A DNA stretch of 64,000 bases from Leeuwenhoekiella polynyae (GCF_042683665.1 NZ_JBHUOO010000006.1), one strand, 5' to 3'. Shown: positions 51,824-61,447, counted from the stretch's first letter. Program-made: numbers and translations. Notes: a model not told the origin generated them from the letters alone.

Positions 51824-52438
51824 ATGAAAACACCTTATAAGAATATTTACAATGTCCTAAAGTTGAATAGGTTTATCGTTTTAGCAGTCGTGGTATGTGC
51901 CTTTTTGGCTAGCACATTTTCCGTTTGGATGGCATTTACTACTCATAAAAGTGCGATAAACAGTGCCTTTGCCATCAATACCGACGGTAGTATAATTCCG
52001 CTTAAACTCGTTACCCAAAAAGAAAATTTCAGGGTTGAAGCTTTGGCACATTTAGAACTATTCCATAACTATTTCTACAATATCGATGCGAGCAACTATG
52101 AACGTAATTTGGAAAAAGCGCTTTGGTTGGGCAATAGTTCAGTTGACAACCTTTATCGCCAAAAGAAAGCGGATGGTGTTTATAACCGATTGTTGCAATA
52201 TTCCTTGGTTCAGAAAGTGTTGAGTATTGATTCAAAGATAATTGAAAATAATGGTTCATATAGTTTCACTACGACCACCATTTTTGAAATCAATAGAGGT
52301 TCCATTATTGACACCTACGAACTGGTTTCAACTGGAAACCTCATAATGGTCAATCGGAACTTCCCAAACAATCCACACGGATTATTGATAACCGATTATT
52401 TTGAAAACACCTTAAAAAAACTTAACAATGAAAATTGA
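51824..52438 (+). CDS. traK: TraK (VirB8-like) protein
   Basis: A 204-residue protein with one N-terminal membrane anchor (about 18-38) and a periplasmic VirB8-type domain (LAHLELFHNYFYNIDASNYERN...). The stop is followed immediately by a hairpin (52439-52451). Confidence 0.87.
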   Translation: MKTPYKNIYNVLKLNRFIVLAVVVCAFLASTFSVWMAFTTHKSAINSAFAINTDGSIIPLKLVTQKENFRVEALAHLELFHNYFYNIDASNYERNLEKALWLGNSSVDNLYRQKKADGVYNRLLQYSLVQKVLSIDSKIIENNGSYSFTTTTIFEINRGSIIDTYELVSTGNLIMVNRNFPNNPHGLLITDYFENTLKKLNNEN

Positions 52439-52451
52439 GCCGATAATCGGC
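52439..52451 (+). repeat. Hairpin directly after the traK stop codon
   Basis: GCCGATAATCGGC, a 5-bp stem with loop TAA, starts on the base after the TGA stop of traK. The sequence ATTTATAAACCAC follows. A sister hairpin is at 53488. The 119-bp gap to traM shows only an ATG-AAA-TGA three-codon frame where a traL gene might be expected in CTnDOT-type elements. Confidence 0.6.
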
Positions 52452-52557
52452 ATTTATAAACCACGATTATGAAATGAGCCATAACTGTTTTTGATACTAA
52501 TCGAAATATTGGTTGGCGAATTACATCTGACCTTTAAAAACAAATAAATATCAACAG

Positions 52558-53487
52558 ATGAGAGTAGAAAAGAACAAAATAGTATTTGCAGCGGTTTTGG
52601 CAGTAATCTTCATTTTCCTGATATCATACTCTATAATGGTTATGGGCGATGATGAAAGTGAAAATGAAAACCTTGAACAGACCTTGATACCCGATTTGGA
52701 AGAAAATCAAAAAGAATACGATTCCAAACTGGATGCCATCAATGATTTAAAGGAAGTACGTGAAAACAATGCACCGAGCATCTATGATGAAAAACTGATT
52801 GATTCCTTGGGATTCTACGACCCAGATTTACCAGAACGCGAAAAAGAGCGTATTGTAGATAGCATCTATGAAGCTGGCAAAATTCAATATTCATCGAAAC
52901 GATACCAAAACTTAGGACATAAAAGAACTGTTCGCAAAGCGGTATCAAAAATTGATTCTACTGAAGTAAAAAGAGAACAAAAAATTGAAGCCAAAGAATT
53001 AGGCTTAGAACATCAATTGTTCTTTGCCGCATCGCCAAAACCCAACGAGTTTTCAATCATCGGTAATACTGATGAAACCATATATGTAGTTGTCGATGGC
53101 GACCAAGTTGTGAAAGTAAATACCAGATTACGAATGCGCCTTACCAAACCTGCAACAATAAACGGTAAGCAGATGCCTAAAAACACACCAATTTTTGGTT
53201 TTATAAGCTTTCAGCCCAACCGTGCATTGATAGATATTGAGAACATTAAACATCATCCTACTAAACTCAAAGCATTCGATTTGTCAGATGGTAGTGAGGG
53301 CATTTATGTCGAGAACAATTTTAGAGCTGAAGCCACCACCGAAGTCTTGGACGATATTATTGGCGACATCAACATTCCAACCGTACCACAAGTTGGTGGT
53401 ATATCCAAAGTACTCAGACGTAACAACCGAAACGTAAAAGTTACGGTATTGAATAATTATAAATTAATTCTAAAACCTAAATTATGA
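52558..53487 (+). CDS. traM: TraM (VirB10-like) protein
   Basis: A 309-residue protein with an N-terminal membrane helix (9-30), an acidic coiled-coil middle and the conjugative transposon TraM C-terminal domain (FFAASPKPNEFSIIGNTDETI...). It would span the periplasm. The traN gene follows after a hairpin. Confidence 0.87.
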   Translation: MRVEKNKIVFAAVLAVIFIFLISYSIMVMGDDESENENLEQTLIPDLEENQKEYDSKLDAINDLKEVRENNAPSIYDEKLIDSLGFYDPDLPEREKERIVDSIYEAGKIQYSSKRYQNLGHKRTVRKAVSKIDSTEVKREQKIEAKELGLEHQLFFAASPKPNEFSIIGNTDETIYVVVDGDQVVKVNTRLRMRLTKPATINGKQMPKNTPIFGFISFQPNRALIDIENIKHHPTKLKAFDLSDGSEGIYVENNFRAEATTEVLDDIIGDINIPTVPQVGGISKVLRRNNRNVKVTVLNNYKLILKPKL

Positions 53488-53500
53488 GCCCATAATGGGC
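53488..53500 (+). repeat. Hairpin directly after the traM stop codon
   Basis: GCCCATAATGGGC, a 5-bp stem with loop TAA, starts on the base after the TGA stop of traM and is followed by ATTTAAAAACACA. Compared with 52439-52451, one stem pair has changed on both sides (G-C to C-G), so pairing is kept. Confidence 0.6.
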
Positions 53501-53518
53501 ATTTAAAAACACATTCTT

Positions 53519-54352
53519 ATGAAAAAGTATATCATAATTTCCACTCTTGTTTTAAGTTTCGCTTTCGCGAAAGCGCAAACAACTACAATCCTCGATACCA
53601 TATATGCTAACGACACCAAAAACGTTGCATTATTCTTCCCTGAACCTATTCGGCAAGGTATAACCGGTTCAGATAATTTTGTTTTTACCTACAATCGTGA
53701 AAAAGAACAGTATTTTGGACTTCTACAAGCAAAGCCTGGTAAAGAAAGTAATCTACTGGTAGTCAATAGAAATGGTTCAATTTTTTCGTATATTGTAAGA
53801 TATAAAAAACAGCTGTCTAAGCTCAATTATTTCATTTCGTTATCCAATAGTATAGGGAATGAGAAACCGATTAAAGTCGATTCTATTCTTGCTGAATCCT
53901 CTGAAGAACGTGTAGATAATAGAACATATTACTATCAAAAATTCTGCTCGTATCTTCTTAACAGAAACCAGCGTATAGGTCGAATTAAAAAGCGAAATGA
54001 AGGTATCGTTTTGAGTGTTGAGAATATTGTTTTTGATAAGGAAGAACTCTACTTCGTTATCCAGATTGAGAATAATTCTACGTTGGATTATGATTTGAAT
54101 TTCTTAAAACTCTCTGTTGAAACAAGACAGAAGGGGAAAAAGAAATCGTTACAACGACTGTATCAAGAACCGATTTTCAAACATAATATGCCTTCTAAAA
54201 TCACAGAAAACGAAACGGTTCGGTTTGTTTATGTCTTGCCGAAGTTTTCGCTATCCAATGACCGCAGAGCAATTTTTGAACTGCACGAAAAAGATGGCGA
54301 ACGTAATATTGAACTGAAAATATCACATAGTTATATCAATAACCCAAATTAG
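53519..54352 (+). CDS. traN: TraN (VirB9-like, DUF4138) protein
   Basis: A 277-residue secreted protein with signal MKKYIIISTLVLSFAFAKAQ, whose cleavage region is encoded by the CGCTTTCGCGAAAGCG palindrome (53560-53575). The mature part, TTILDTIYANDTKNVALFFPEPIRQGITGSDNF, is the TraN/DUF4138 domain of the outer-membrane side of the pore. The lipoprotein gene follows by 7 bp. Confidence 0.87.
   Translation: MKKYIIISTLVLSFAFAKAQTTTILDTIYANDTKNVALFFPEPIRQGITGSDNFVFTYNREKEQYFGLLQAKPGKESNLLVVNRNGSIFSYIVRYKKQLSKLNYFISLSNSIGNEKPIKVDSILAESSEERVDNRTYYYQKFCSYLLNRNQRIGRIKKRNEGIVLSVENIVFDKEELYFVIQIENNSTLDYDLNFLKLSVETRQKGKKKSLQRLYQEPIFKHNMPSKITENETVRFVYVLPKFSLSNDRRAIFELHEKDGERNIELKISHSYINNPN
53560..53575. 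repeat. 16-bp palindrome CGCTTTCGCGAAAGCG in the traN signal peptide
   Basis: Third perfect copy of the palindrome (others 27923 and 30369). It encodes AFAKA at the signal peptidase site, as in the tolC-like gene. Confidence 0.75.
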
Positions 54353-54359
54353 TAACGTT

Positions 54360-54725
54360 ATGAAAAATTTAGTCATTTGCTCGCTCGTATTGTTGTTCTT
54401 CTCGTGTTCAGAAAAAAAGAACCTTTCCCCTTCTGAAACCGCTAAAGTTGTTGCCGAAAGTTTTTATCAAGGTGATGAAGCTACCTTGAAAAAATTTACC
54501 ACTTCGGAAGGCTATGCAAACCTTTCAAGCATTCAAGCAATGTTTACTGAAGATAAAGATTCAGAAGCTAATTTTAAAGTGGTGGATGAGGCTATGGATG
54601 GCGAGGTGGCTTGGGTAAAATATGCAACAGCTTATGACCCAAAACCGGGTGTTTTTAAACTGGTTCAAAAAGATGGCCAATGGAAGGTAACCCATAATGG
54701 ACCGAGGGATAAAGGGCCTTTTTAA
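54360..54725 (+). CDS. Small DUF4878-like lipoprotein
   Basis: A 121-residue lipoprotein (lipobox LLFFSC, Cys16) with a SnoaL/DUF4878-like pattern: PSETAKVVAESFYQGDEATLKKFT and a C-terminal VQKDGQWKVTHNGP. It ends the tra operon on this strand and may be an outer-membrane pore accessory, an inference from position. Confidence 0.75.
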   Translation: MKNLVICSLVLLFFSCSEKKNLSPSETAKVVAESFYQGDEATLKKFTTSEGYANLSSIQAMFTEDKDSEANFKVVDEAMDGEVAWVKYATAYDPKPGVFKLVQKDGQWKVTHNGPRDKGPF

Positions 54726-54925
54726 GATAAACAGACTATTTTCGGAATTTATGTGGCTTAAATAAAACATCATTCTGTTCCGCTTGACAAAACAAATACA
54801 ATTTATCTTATGGATGGTCTATTAAAACTTCTATTTTTGTGTAAATAAATTTTTGATTTCTAATCGAGCCATTAAATAACATATTAAATCAATTAGGGCT
54901 AATTGAGCACCGAGCTGTCTATTTT

Positions 54926-57900
54926 ATGGATAGAGCAGATGGTATTTCCTATGATGGATTTGCCCCTGAAGTTAAGCAGAAATTAGAAATAATTAATCCT
55001 GATGCTTATTACGTTTTTAATCAGCAACCCTTATTGCTTTTTTTTTATCTTGATGAAAATCATCTGTCAACTCGTGAATTAGACATTCATAAACAAGTAT
55101 GGTCGTTTGACAATTCGCCTGTGATTTTTATTGTTAAAAATCAAGATGTAAAAGTTTACAATGCTCTTAATTACCATAAAAAAGAAAGAACTCTGGAAGA
55201 AATTCCCTTAAATGCAGAGGAAAGACAATCAAAATTTTCTTTTTGGAATTTACAAAGCGGACTTACTTGGAAATGGTTGCAATATGAATATTTCGAAAAT
55301 ACAAAGAAAAATAATTTTCGGAAACGGGTAAATGATCGATTGTTTCAAAATATAAGCTCTGTTAGACAAATTTTAATAAGTAAGCCTGATGGACTTACTG
55401 AAAACGAAGCAAATTCCTTAATCCTCCGATTAATTTTTATTCGTTATTTGATTGATAGAGGGGTTAAAATTGACGATGATGAAATCACAGGAAATAGCAT
55501 TGATGAGAAAAGATTTAGCTTTAGTAAAATAATTCAGGATCCTGCCAAATTGGACAGCTTGTTTATTAAGTTAAATAAAAATTTCAATGGGGTTCTATTT
55601 AAAGAATTCGATATAAAATTAACCTCAAGCCAATCTCAATTTCTAGCAGATGTTTTTAAAGGAGAAGTCCAAGAACAAGGAACCTTGTTTGATGGATATT
55701 ATTTTCACATATTTGACTTTTCAATTATTCCTGTAGAAGTAATTTCTGGTATTTATGAGTCATTAATTGATGAGGAAAAAAGAAAGTTAGATGCTGCGGT
55801 ATATACACCTCCTTTTTTGGTGGAATATATTTTAAATGATACCATAGATAAGTATTTAGAAAACAGTCATACATCTTCCTGCAAGATTTTTGAGGTTGCG
55901 GTGGGTTCTGGAATATTTTTAGTCCAGTCTTTAAGAAAGATGATTGAAAAAGAAATTAACTTAAATGGCAAAGAGAACAATAAGGATTTCAGTACATCTA
56001 TCAGGAATATAGCTAAAAACAATCTTTTTGGTATTGATATTAATCCGGAGGCTTTAAAAGTAACTTGCTTTTCAATATATATCGCTCTCTTAGATTACCA
56101 AAATCCAAAGGATATAGAAAAATATCCTTTCCCGAATTTCTTAGGAGAAAATTTATTTGAAGCAGATTTTTTTGATCTTGACCACAAATTCAACGAGATT
56201 GTTATAGGACAAAAACCTAATTTTATTTTAGGAAATCCGCCTTGGAAAAAAGATAAATCGTATAAACACTTAGAATGGGTCAATTCCAGTAATACTTATA
56301 GCAAAAAAATTAAGGGCAAATTAGAAATTGCACAATCCTTTTTATTGCGTTCGAATGATTTTATGCAAGTTGATACTGTTACAGCCTTAATAGTAACCAG
56401 CACCGTTTTTTATAATGTTTCAACTACAACCAGAGAATTTAAGCATAAATTTTTAACTTCCTTCTGCTTAAATAAGTTTTTAGATTTATCAGCTGTCAAA
56501 CAATCTCTTTTCGAGCAGCAAGAGAGCCCAACTTCGATAGTCTTTTATCGCCAAGCGAAAAGTGAAAATCATCTCGAAAATTCTGTCGAACATTTGAGTA
56601 TAAAGGTGAACTCATTTTTAAAGTATTTTAAAATGTTGGTCATTGAAAAATACGACAACAAGAAAATTGCTCAAAAACATTTTGTTGAAAATGATTGGAT
56701 GTTTAAAGTCGCATTATATGGAAATATTTTAGATTTTGGATTTATAAAAAGGTTAGAGTCTCAAAATACATTAAAAATATTAGATTTAATAGATGAGAAA
56801 ACTACTTTCAAAGGAGCTGGTATAGAAAGGGGGCTGGATGCAAAACCATATCCAAACTTAATTGGACTGCCAATAGTTGAAAATAGTGAAATAAATGAAT
56901 ACTATACACAGGTAAATAAGGCCAAAACTTTAGGAGAAGCAGATGTCAAACTCTCAAGAGGGAGAAAAATAGAGATTTTTAAAGGGAGTAAAATTCTATT
57001 AAAGGAGCAGAGTAAGAATTGGAATAAACCAGTCATTTCTTATTGCGAATCGGACTCGGTATTTAGAAAGGGTACTTTTGCAATCTCTTCATTTAATAAA
57101 AATATAATCAAGCCTATTTATGGTTTATTGATTTCAGAAATGGCTACTTATTATATGTTTTTAATTGCGAGCGCTTGGGGTGTTGGTACAAGGCCCGCTA
57201 TTCGATTTGTAGACGAATTTTTGAACATTCCTTTTAATAAGCCAGATAATTCATTGAATGAGGAGCTTATTAAATTGGTAGATGAATTTTTGAATTCTTT
57301 CCGAAAGCATTATTCAGATTTTAATCTAGGAGAGCCTGAATTTGATGACAAGATTTTCTTAAAAATAAATGGGTTAATTGCTGAAATTTACGAAATTAAA
57401 GACTATGAAAAAGATTTAATAGATTATGCCCTTAATGTCTCGAGATACCAATTCCAAGAAAGCAAGCAAGATTTGGTTACGGATTTCACTCACTTTAATT
57501 TTAATCATTACAGAAACCAAGATTTCGTTCTACAAAAATATGCAGAAGTTTACCTAAATGAAATTGGGAACCTTTACGAGGATGAATTTATTCAAATAGA
57601 GATTTACATTTTAGATTATTTCATTGCAATGAACTTTGTTCTTTTAAATGTAGAACCGGAAGAAAAAATTATATACCCAAAAGATAAATTTGATGAAAAA
57701 GAAGTATTGCAAAGGTTGGCAGACAATTTAAGTATATCTCAAATTACAAATACGCGTGATCCTCTAAAAAACTTGTATCTACAAAAGGACATTAAGGGAT
57801 TTGAAAATAATTCATTTTATATAATTAAACCAAATGAGTATAAATGTTGGCATCGCGCCATCGCTTGGTATGACGCAGCAGAATTTAGAAACACTATTGA

Positions 57901-57946
57901 GCAAGCAGAGTTTAATGACTTAAGTAATGAAGTTAATGATTTCTGA
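54926..57946 (+). CDS. Eco57I-like N6-adenine DNA methyltransferase
   Basis: A 1006-residue protein. The methyltransferase core has VYTPPFLVEYIL (near 292), motif I FEVAVGSGIFL (near 321) and the catalytic NPPW (near 437) of N6-adenine enzymes. The N-terminal 250 residues are helical and could hold a nuclease or recognition part; the C-terminal half resembles target-recognition regions of type IIG enzymes. The frame stays open upstream of ATG to 54857 with plausible coding sense (...GLIEHRAVYF before the Met) but no standard start, so the N-terminus is uncertain. The next gene overlaps by 20 bp. Confidence 0.85.
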   Translation: MDRADGISYDGFAPEVKQKLEIINPDAYYVFNQQPLLLFFYLDENHLSTRELDIHKQVWSFDNSPVIFIVKNQDVKVYNALNYHKKERTLEEIPLNAEERQSKFSFWNLQSGLTWKWLQYEYFENTKKNNFRKRVNDRLFQNISSVRQILISKPDGLTENEANSLILRLIFIRYLIDRGVKIDDDEITGNSIDEKRFSFSKIIQDPAKLDSLFIKLNKNFNGVLFKEFDIKLTSSQSQFLADVFKGEVQEQGTLFDGYYFHIFDFSIIPVEVISGIYESLIDEEKRKLDAAVYTPPFLVEYILNDTIDKYLENSHTSSCKIFEVAVGSGIFLVQSLRKMIEKEINLNGKENNKDFSTSIRNIAKNNLFGIDINPEALKVTCFSIYIALLDYQNPKDIEKYPFPNFLGENLFEADFFDLDHKFNEIVIGQKPNFILGNPPWKKDKSYKHLEWVNSSNTYSKKIKGKLEIAQSFLLRSNDFMQVDTVTALIVTSTVFYNVSTTTREFKHKFLTSFCLNKFLDLSAVKQSLFEQQESPTSIVFYRQAKSENHLENSVEHLSIKVNSFLKYFKMLVIEKYDNKKIAQKHFVENDWMFKVALYGNILDFGFIKRLESQNTLKILDLIDEKTTFKGAGIERGLDAKPYPNLIGLPIVENSEINEYYTQVNKAKTLGEADVKLSRGRKIEIFKGSKILLKEQSKNWNKPVISYCESDSVFRKGTFAISSFNKNIIKPIYGLLISEMATYYMFLIASAWGVGTRPAIRFVDEFLNIPFNKPDNSLNEELIKLVDEFLNSFRKHYSDFNLGEPEFDDKIFLKINGLIAEIYEIKDYEKDLIDYALNVSRYQFQESKQDLVTDFTHFNFNHYRNQDFVLQKYAEVYLNEIGNLYEDEFIQIEIYILDYFIAMNFVLLNVEPEEKIIYPKDKFDEKEVLQRLADNLSISQITNTRDPLKNLYLQKDIKGFENNSFYIIKPNEYKCWHRAIAWYDAAEFRNTIEQAEFNDLSNEVNDF

Positions 57947-58682
57947 TGCATCCCAATTCATACAACATAGGAAAAATACTTTTTCTATAACTAATAAAAG
58001 AATACAGCAAATAATTTCTTACGTATGCGAATGTTACGGGATTTGTCTAAAGGAAAAAACAAAAAATCCATACTCTATTAATGCAGTCAAAGAGAATAGT
58101 ACATTATCATTTGAGGACTATTTGAAATTTGATTTAGTAGATAATTATCTCAACGTTAAAAAACACCTATTAAAAGATAAAATCTCAAAATTAGAAGATA
58201 TTCATTTTGCTGCTGAAACCCAAGAAAGATATATAGACCTTGTTGATTCTAAACAGAAACCCGATAAAATTGATATATACGTGGATAGATTAGGACTTCA
58301 AAGCGAATGGATGTCCAAAAATAATCAGGTCTATTTTGCAATAGAATGTAAACGAATCAGAATTTTATCGGACACAAAAGCTTATATAGGTGACATTAGA
58401 AAAGTAGCAAATAGAAATCACACCAATTTAAGGCTTCCTTTTGAGGGACAAATAGCCTTCATTGAGAATTTGAATATAGACCATCACAAAGTAATGACAA
58501 AAGCCAATAGTATTTTAAAAAAAGATATAGAAATCAATACTCTTCAATATTTAAAATTCCAAAGTTTTCACAGTTTTTTTCAAAATACCTACAGTTCAGT
58601 TCACACAAAAAATTTTGGGGGAAAAGAATCATTTTATGTTTACCATCTACTATTTGACTATAGTCAGATAGTAATGAATTAA
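57927..58682 (+). CDS. Putative PD-(D/E)XK restriction nuclease partner
   Basis: A 251-residue protein overlapping the methyltransferase gene by 20 bp, so translationally coupled. It has DKIDIYVDRLG and VYFAIECKRI around residues 112-142, the D...E-C-K pattern of PD-(D/E)XK nucleases. The likely role is DNA cleavage in a restriction system with the upstream methyltransferase. Family homology was not tested; the call rests on the motif and coupling. Confidence 0.65.
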   Translation: MKLMISDASQFIQHRKNTFSITNKRIQQIISYVCECYGICLKEKTKNPYSINAVKENSTLSFEDYLKFDLVDNYLNVKKHLLKDKISKLEDIHFAAETQERYIDLVDSKQKPDKIDIYVDRLGLQSEWMSKNNQVYFAIECKRIRILSDTKAYIGDIRKVANRNHTNLRLPFEGQIAFIENLNIDHHKVMTKANSILKKDIEINTLQYLKFQSFHSFFQNTYSSVHTKNFGGKESFYVYHLLFDYSQIVMN

Positions 58683-58814
58683 TCGGCGAATAAGTTTTAA
58701 TGATACGGTTTTTGGAATACTATAGATGATTCATTCCATCCTTTTTCTCAATATAGATGCAGAAAAGCTCAATGATATTTAGGTTAACGAAGAAAGTGAG
58801 GTCTTTTTTCCTTA

Positions 58815-60395
58815 CTATTCAAATATAGACCTCGCTTCCTCAAAAATCCTCTCAAAATTAGCCTCCAAATCCGCCTGAGAATATTGCTTCGATTCTTTTG
58901 GAAACTCTCTTTTTATGTTGGCCAATTTAAACTGCACCTTCTTATCTTTCCCATCAGCATACGTGATAAACTCGCCCTGTTTTAATCTGAAAAACACATC
59001 TGCTCTAATTTTCGGGATTTCCTTTTCGCCTGTAGTAATACGTGTATCAAAATCCAAGTTATGCCCACGACTTATACTTTTTGTTGGGTCTTTGATAATC
59101 TCAAAAAAGCGTTCATAGTATTTGGCTGTATCTGGGTCGTTGACCTTGCCAAAAAACTGATAGGAAAGATTGCTCAAAATTGCCTTGCTTGCCTTATCGC
59201 CATACATCATATCGTTTTGGATTTTGTCCTGCATTACGTAAATCGTAGAAATGTTATAGCTCCGCAGGGTTGCTGGGATGCGGTGCATATTCAAAAGACG
59301 AATAGTGGGGGCTTCTTCCATCATAAGAAATGAAGGGTTTGCATTGCGCACACTCATTTGTTTTGTAATGGTATGGATAATGGTGGCGATTACAGGCGAA
59401 TACGAAGTTTCAAATTTGGGATTGTTCACAACCGAAATCACGGTAGGATTTTCAGGACTATTTATATTGAGTGGTACTTCATCCGCAGACAATGCCATAA
59501 AAATCCGTTGGGTGCTGATTCTTTTAAGCGCATTTGCCAAGGTGCTTTTCACACCTGCAGTTTGCCTTTCGGAATCCTTTCCGCTAATAAATGCATCCGC
59601 CATTGCCCTCGATGTGGTATTGGTTTCCAAAAACTGGATAAGGCTTTCTGTATCCAGATATTGATAAATGGCAATCAAGTGTGGAAGGGTACAGAATTGT
59701 GGATAGGTAGTTTTTAATTTCCAAATCAATCCACCAATCAAGCCTTCCGCAGCATCATTAAAAAATTTTGTAGTTCCAGTTGTTCCTGATTCCCTTTGTT
59801 CCAGAAGGTTTTCAATTAACACCCTTGAAACCTCATTTACGCTTTCCTCGTTCTCTAAATAGCGTGGCGCAATAGGATTTACCCTATGTATGATTTTATC
59901 AAAGGAAATGACCTTAAATGGGATATCGCCATCCTTAAAGAGTGGATAAGCCATTTCGGTCAGTTCAAAATCTTTGTAATCGTGAATAATTCCGCAAAAT
60001 CCTTCTTTTTGAAAGTGTTTCAGGAATCCATACACAACACTCTCGGTCTTTCCACTTCCGGCAGAACCTATTATGGATGCACCTCGTTTGATGTTATCCA
60101 GTTTAAAATTTCCTTTCGTGGTGGCAAAATTGACTTGATATTTGGCATTTCCACTTTTAGGCTCGTCCGTTTTATGCAAGAATACATACATTCCTATATT
60201 AATTAATGTCAGAGGACAAACCAAATAAAGTGCTATTTGAAACAATGGTAATTGTTCATTTAAATAATACACAAAAGCACCAATCAATAGAAAATTGACG
60301 ACAAATGCATATCTGCTTATCCGAAATATTCCATAAAAAACACTACTGGCCAAACCAATAATAAAAAGTACCGTTACGAGATTGTCCATTTGCAT
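58815..60395 (-). CDS. VirD4-like coupling protein (TraG/MobC type)
   Basis: A 526-residue protein with three to four membrane helices in the first 75 residues and a Walker A GSAGSGKTES near residues 109-118; the VVNNPKF and LMMEEAPTIR region contains Walker B. It recruits the relaxase-DNA complex to the pore. It lies opposite the tra operon, converging with the nuclease gene, and 9 bp after the relaxase gene. Confidence 0.9.
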   Translation of the reverse strand: MQMDNLVTVLFIIGLASSVFYGIFRISRYAFVVNFLLIGAFVYYLNEQLPLFQIALYLVCPLTLINIGMYVFLHKTDEPKSGNAKYQVNFATTKGNFKLDNIKRGASIIGSAGSGKTESVVYGFLKHFQKEGFCGIIHDYKDFELTEMAYPLFKDGDIPFKVISFDKIIHRVNPIAPRYLENEESVNEVSRVLIENLLEQRESGTTGTTKFFNDAAEGLIGGLIWKLKTTYPQFCTLPHLIAIYQYLDTESLIQFLETNTTSRAMADAFISGKDSERQTAGVKSTLANALKRISTQRIFMALSADEVPLNINSPENPTVISVVNNPKFETSYSPVIATIIHTITKQMSVRNANPSFLMMEEAPTIRLLNMHRIPATLRSYNISTIYVMQDKIQNDMMYGDKASKAILSNLSYQFFGKVNDPDTAKYYERFFEIIKDPTKSISRGHNLDFDTRITTGEKEIPKIRADVFFRLKQGEFITYADGKDKKVQFKLANIKREFPKESKQYSQADLEANFERIFEEARSIFE

Positions 60396-60404
60396 AATTT
60401 TAAA

Positions 60405-61436
60405 TTAGATTCCTATGGAACTTGATTTAATGGCCACCTCTGCACCACGTCGTAGCCTATTAAAAATTTTCATCGCCAATTGTACCTTCGTAACAGGAAT
60501 ACTCGGCATCATAGGAATGCCACTTTTTTCCATTATTTTGAACGCTAATGCTTTTTCATTGGTGGGCAGTTTCATCAATGATGCAAAATAGATTTTCGGA
60601 TTCTTAATGAAATCCTTTCTTGCCTTATAAGTTTCAGCGAAGTTCCTTTGATAGCCAAAAGTCTTATCAAAAGTCTTTTCTGCTTTCTCAAAAAACCCAT
60701 CTCTATCAAATCCCCGTTTTACCGTTTTACCATTTAATTCAACGTCGGAAGCTTTATATTTACTTCCAGGTGACAAACTGAATCGGTTTGATGCATCCTT
60801 GCGGCTAACGATAATATGTATATGGCTTTGGTCTCCTGCTTTTGGCATTCCTTGTACTATTCGTTTTCCGTTCTGTTGGTGCGGTGCTTCTCTTTCTAGT
60901 TTCCCGATTTTTTTTTCCAATTTTTTCACATTTCCTTCTGCTCGCCCCTCTTGCACATTTCGGACTTCAGTTTTTAATTGAAGTATTTTTGTGGCAAAAG
61001 GCTGGTTTTCCTGCACCTGTTTATCTGTTCCTTTAAAGGTTCTTTGGTGTTCAATTTTTGCGTAGTATTTTATATCATCGATATTGACCGGTCGCCCATT
61101 TATTTCACGGTTGAATGAAGCCACATAATCCTTCATAATCTCCCGGGTATATTTTTGCAAATCTTTACTATGGTTTTGCAACCGTTTTAGTTCGTATTTT
61201 GAAGGGCTTACGGTAATGGAATAAAACCGTGGCTCGTGCTTTTCGAGTTTTGCCGTATTGCCATCAATTTCCCTGACCACTTCCTCTGCTGAAATCTCGT
61301 CGCCATTTTGATTAAAAAAATGCTCCATATCCTGCTGTTCCAGTCCTTGGTTTTCCTTCTCCAGATAACCCACAAAATCAGCCGAACTTTTAGAATAATT
61401 GCCACCCATTTTTTGGGGTGTAATTGTTATATACAT
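60405..61436 (-). CDS. mobB: MobB-type relaxase
   Basis: A 343-residue mobilization protein. The HIH motif in SHIHIIVSRKD (near residues 206-216) is the metal-binding three-His type of MOB relaxases, and GYLEKEN near the N-terminus may include the nicking Tyr. The pattern is that of the MobB/DUF5712 family of Bacteroides elements. It should nick oriT, probably in the hairpin region just upstream. The coupling-protein gene follows. Confidence 0.85.
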   Translation of the reverse strand: MYITITPQKMGGNYSKSSADFVGYLEKENQGLEQQDMEHFFNQNGDEISAEEVVREIDGNTAKLEKHEPRFYSITVSPSKYELKRLQNHSKDLQKYTREIMKDYVASFNREINGRPVNIDDIKYYAKIEHQRTFKGTDKQVQENQPFATKILQLKTEVRNVQEGRAEGNVKKLEKKIGKLEREAPHQQNGKRIVQGMPKAGDQSHIHIIVSRKDASNRFSLSPGSKYKASDVELNGKTVKRGFDRDGFFEKAEKTFDKTFGYQRNFAETYKARKDFIKNPKIYFASLMKLPTNEKALAFKIMEKSGIPMMPSIPVTKVQLAMKIFNRLRRGAEVAIKSSSIGI

Positions 61437-61447
61437 AGCTTAAAATT

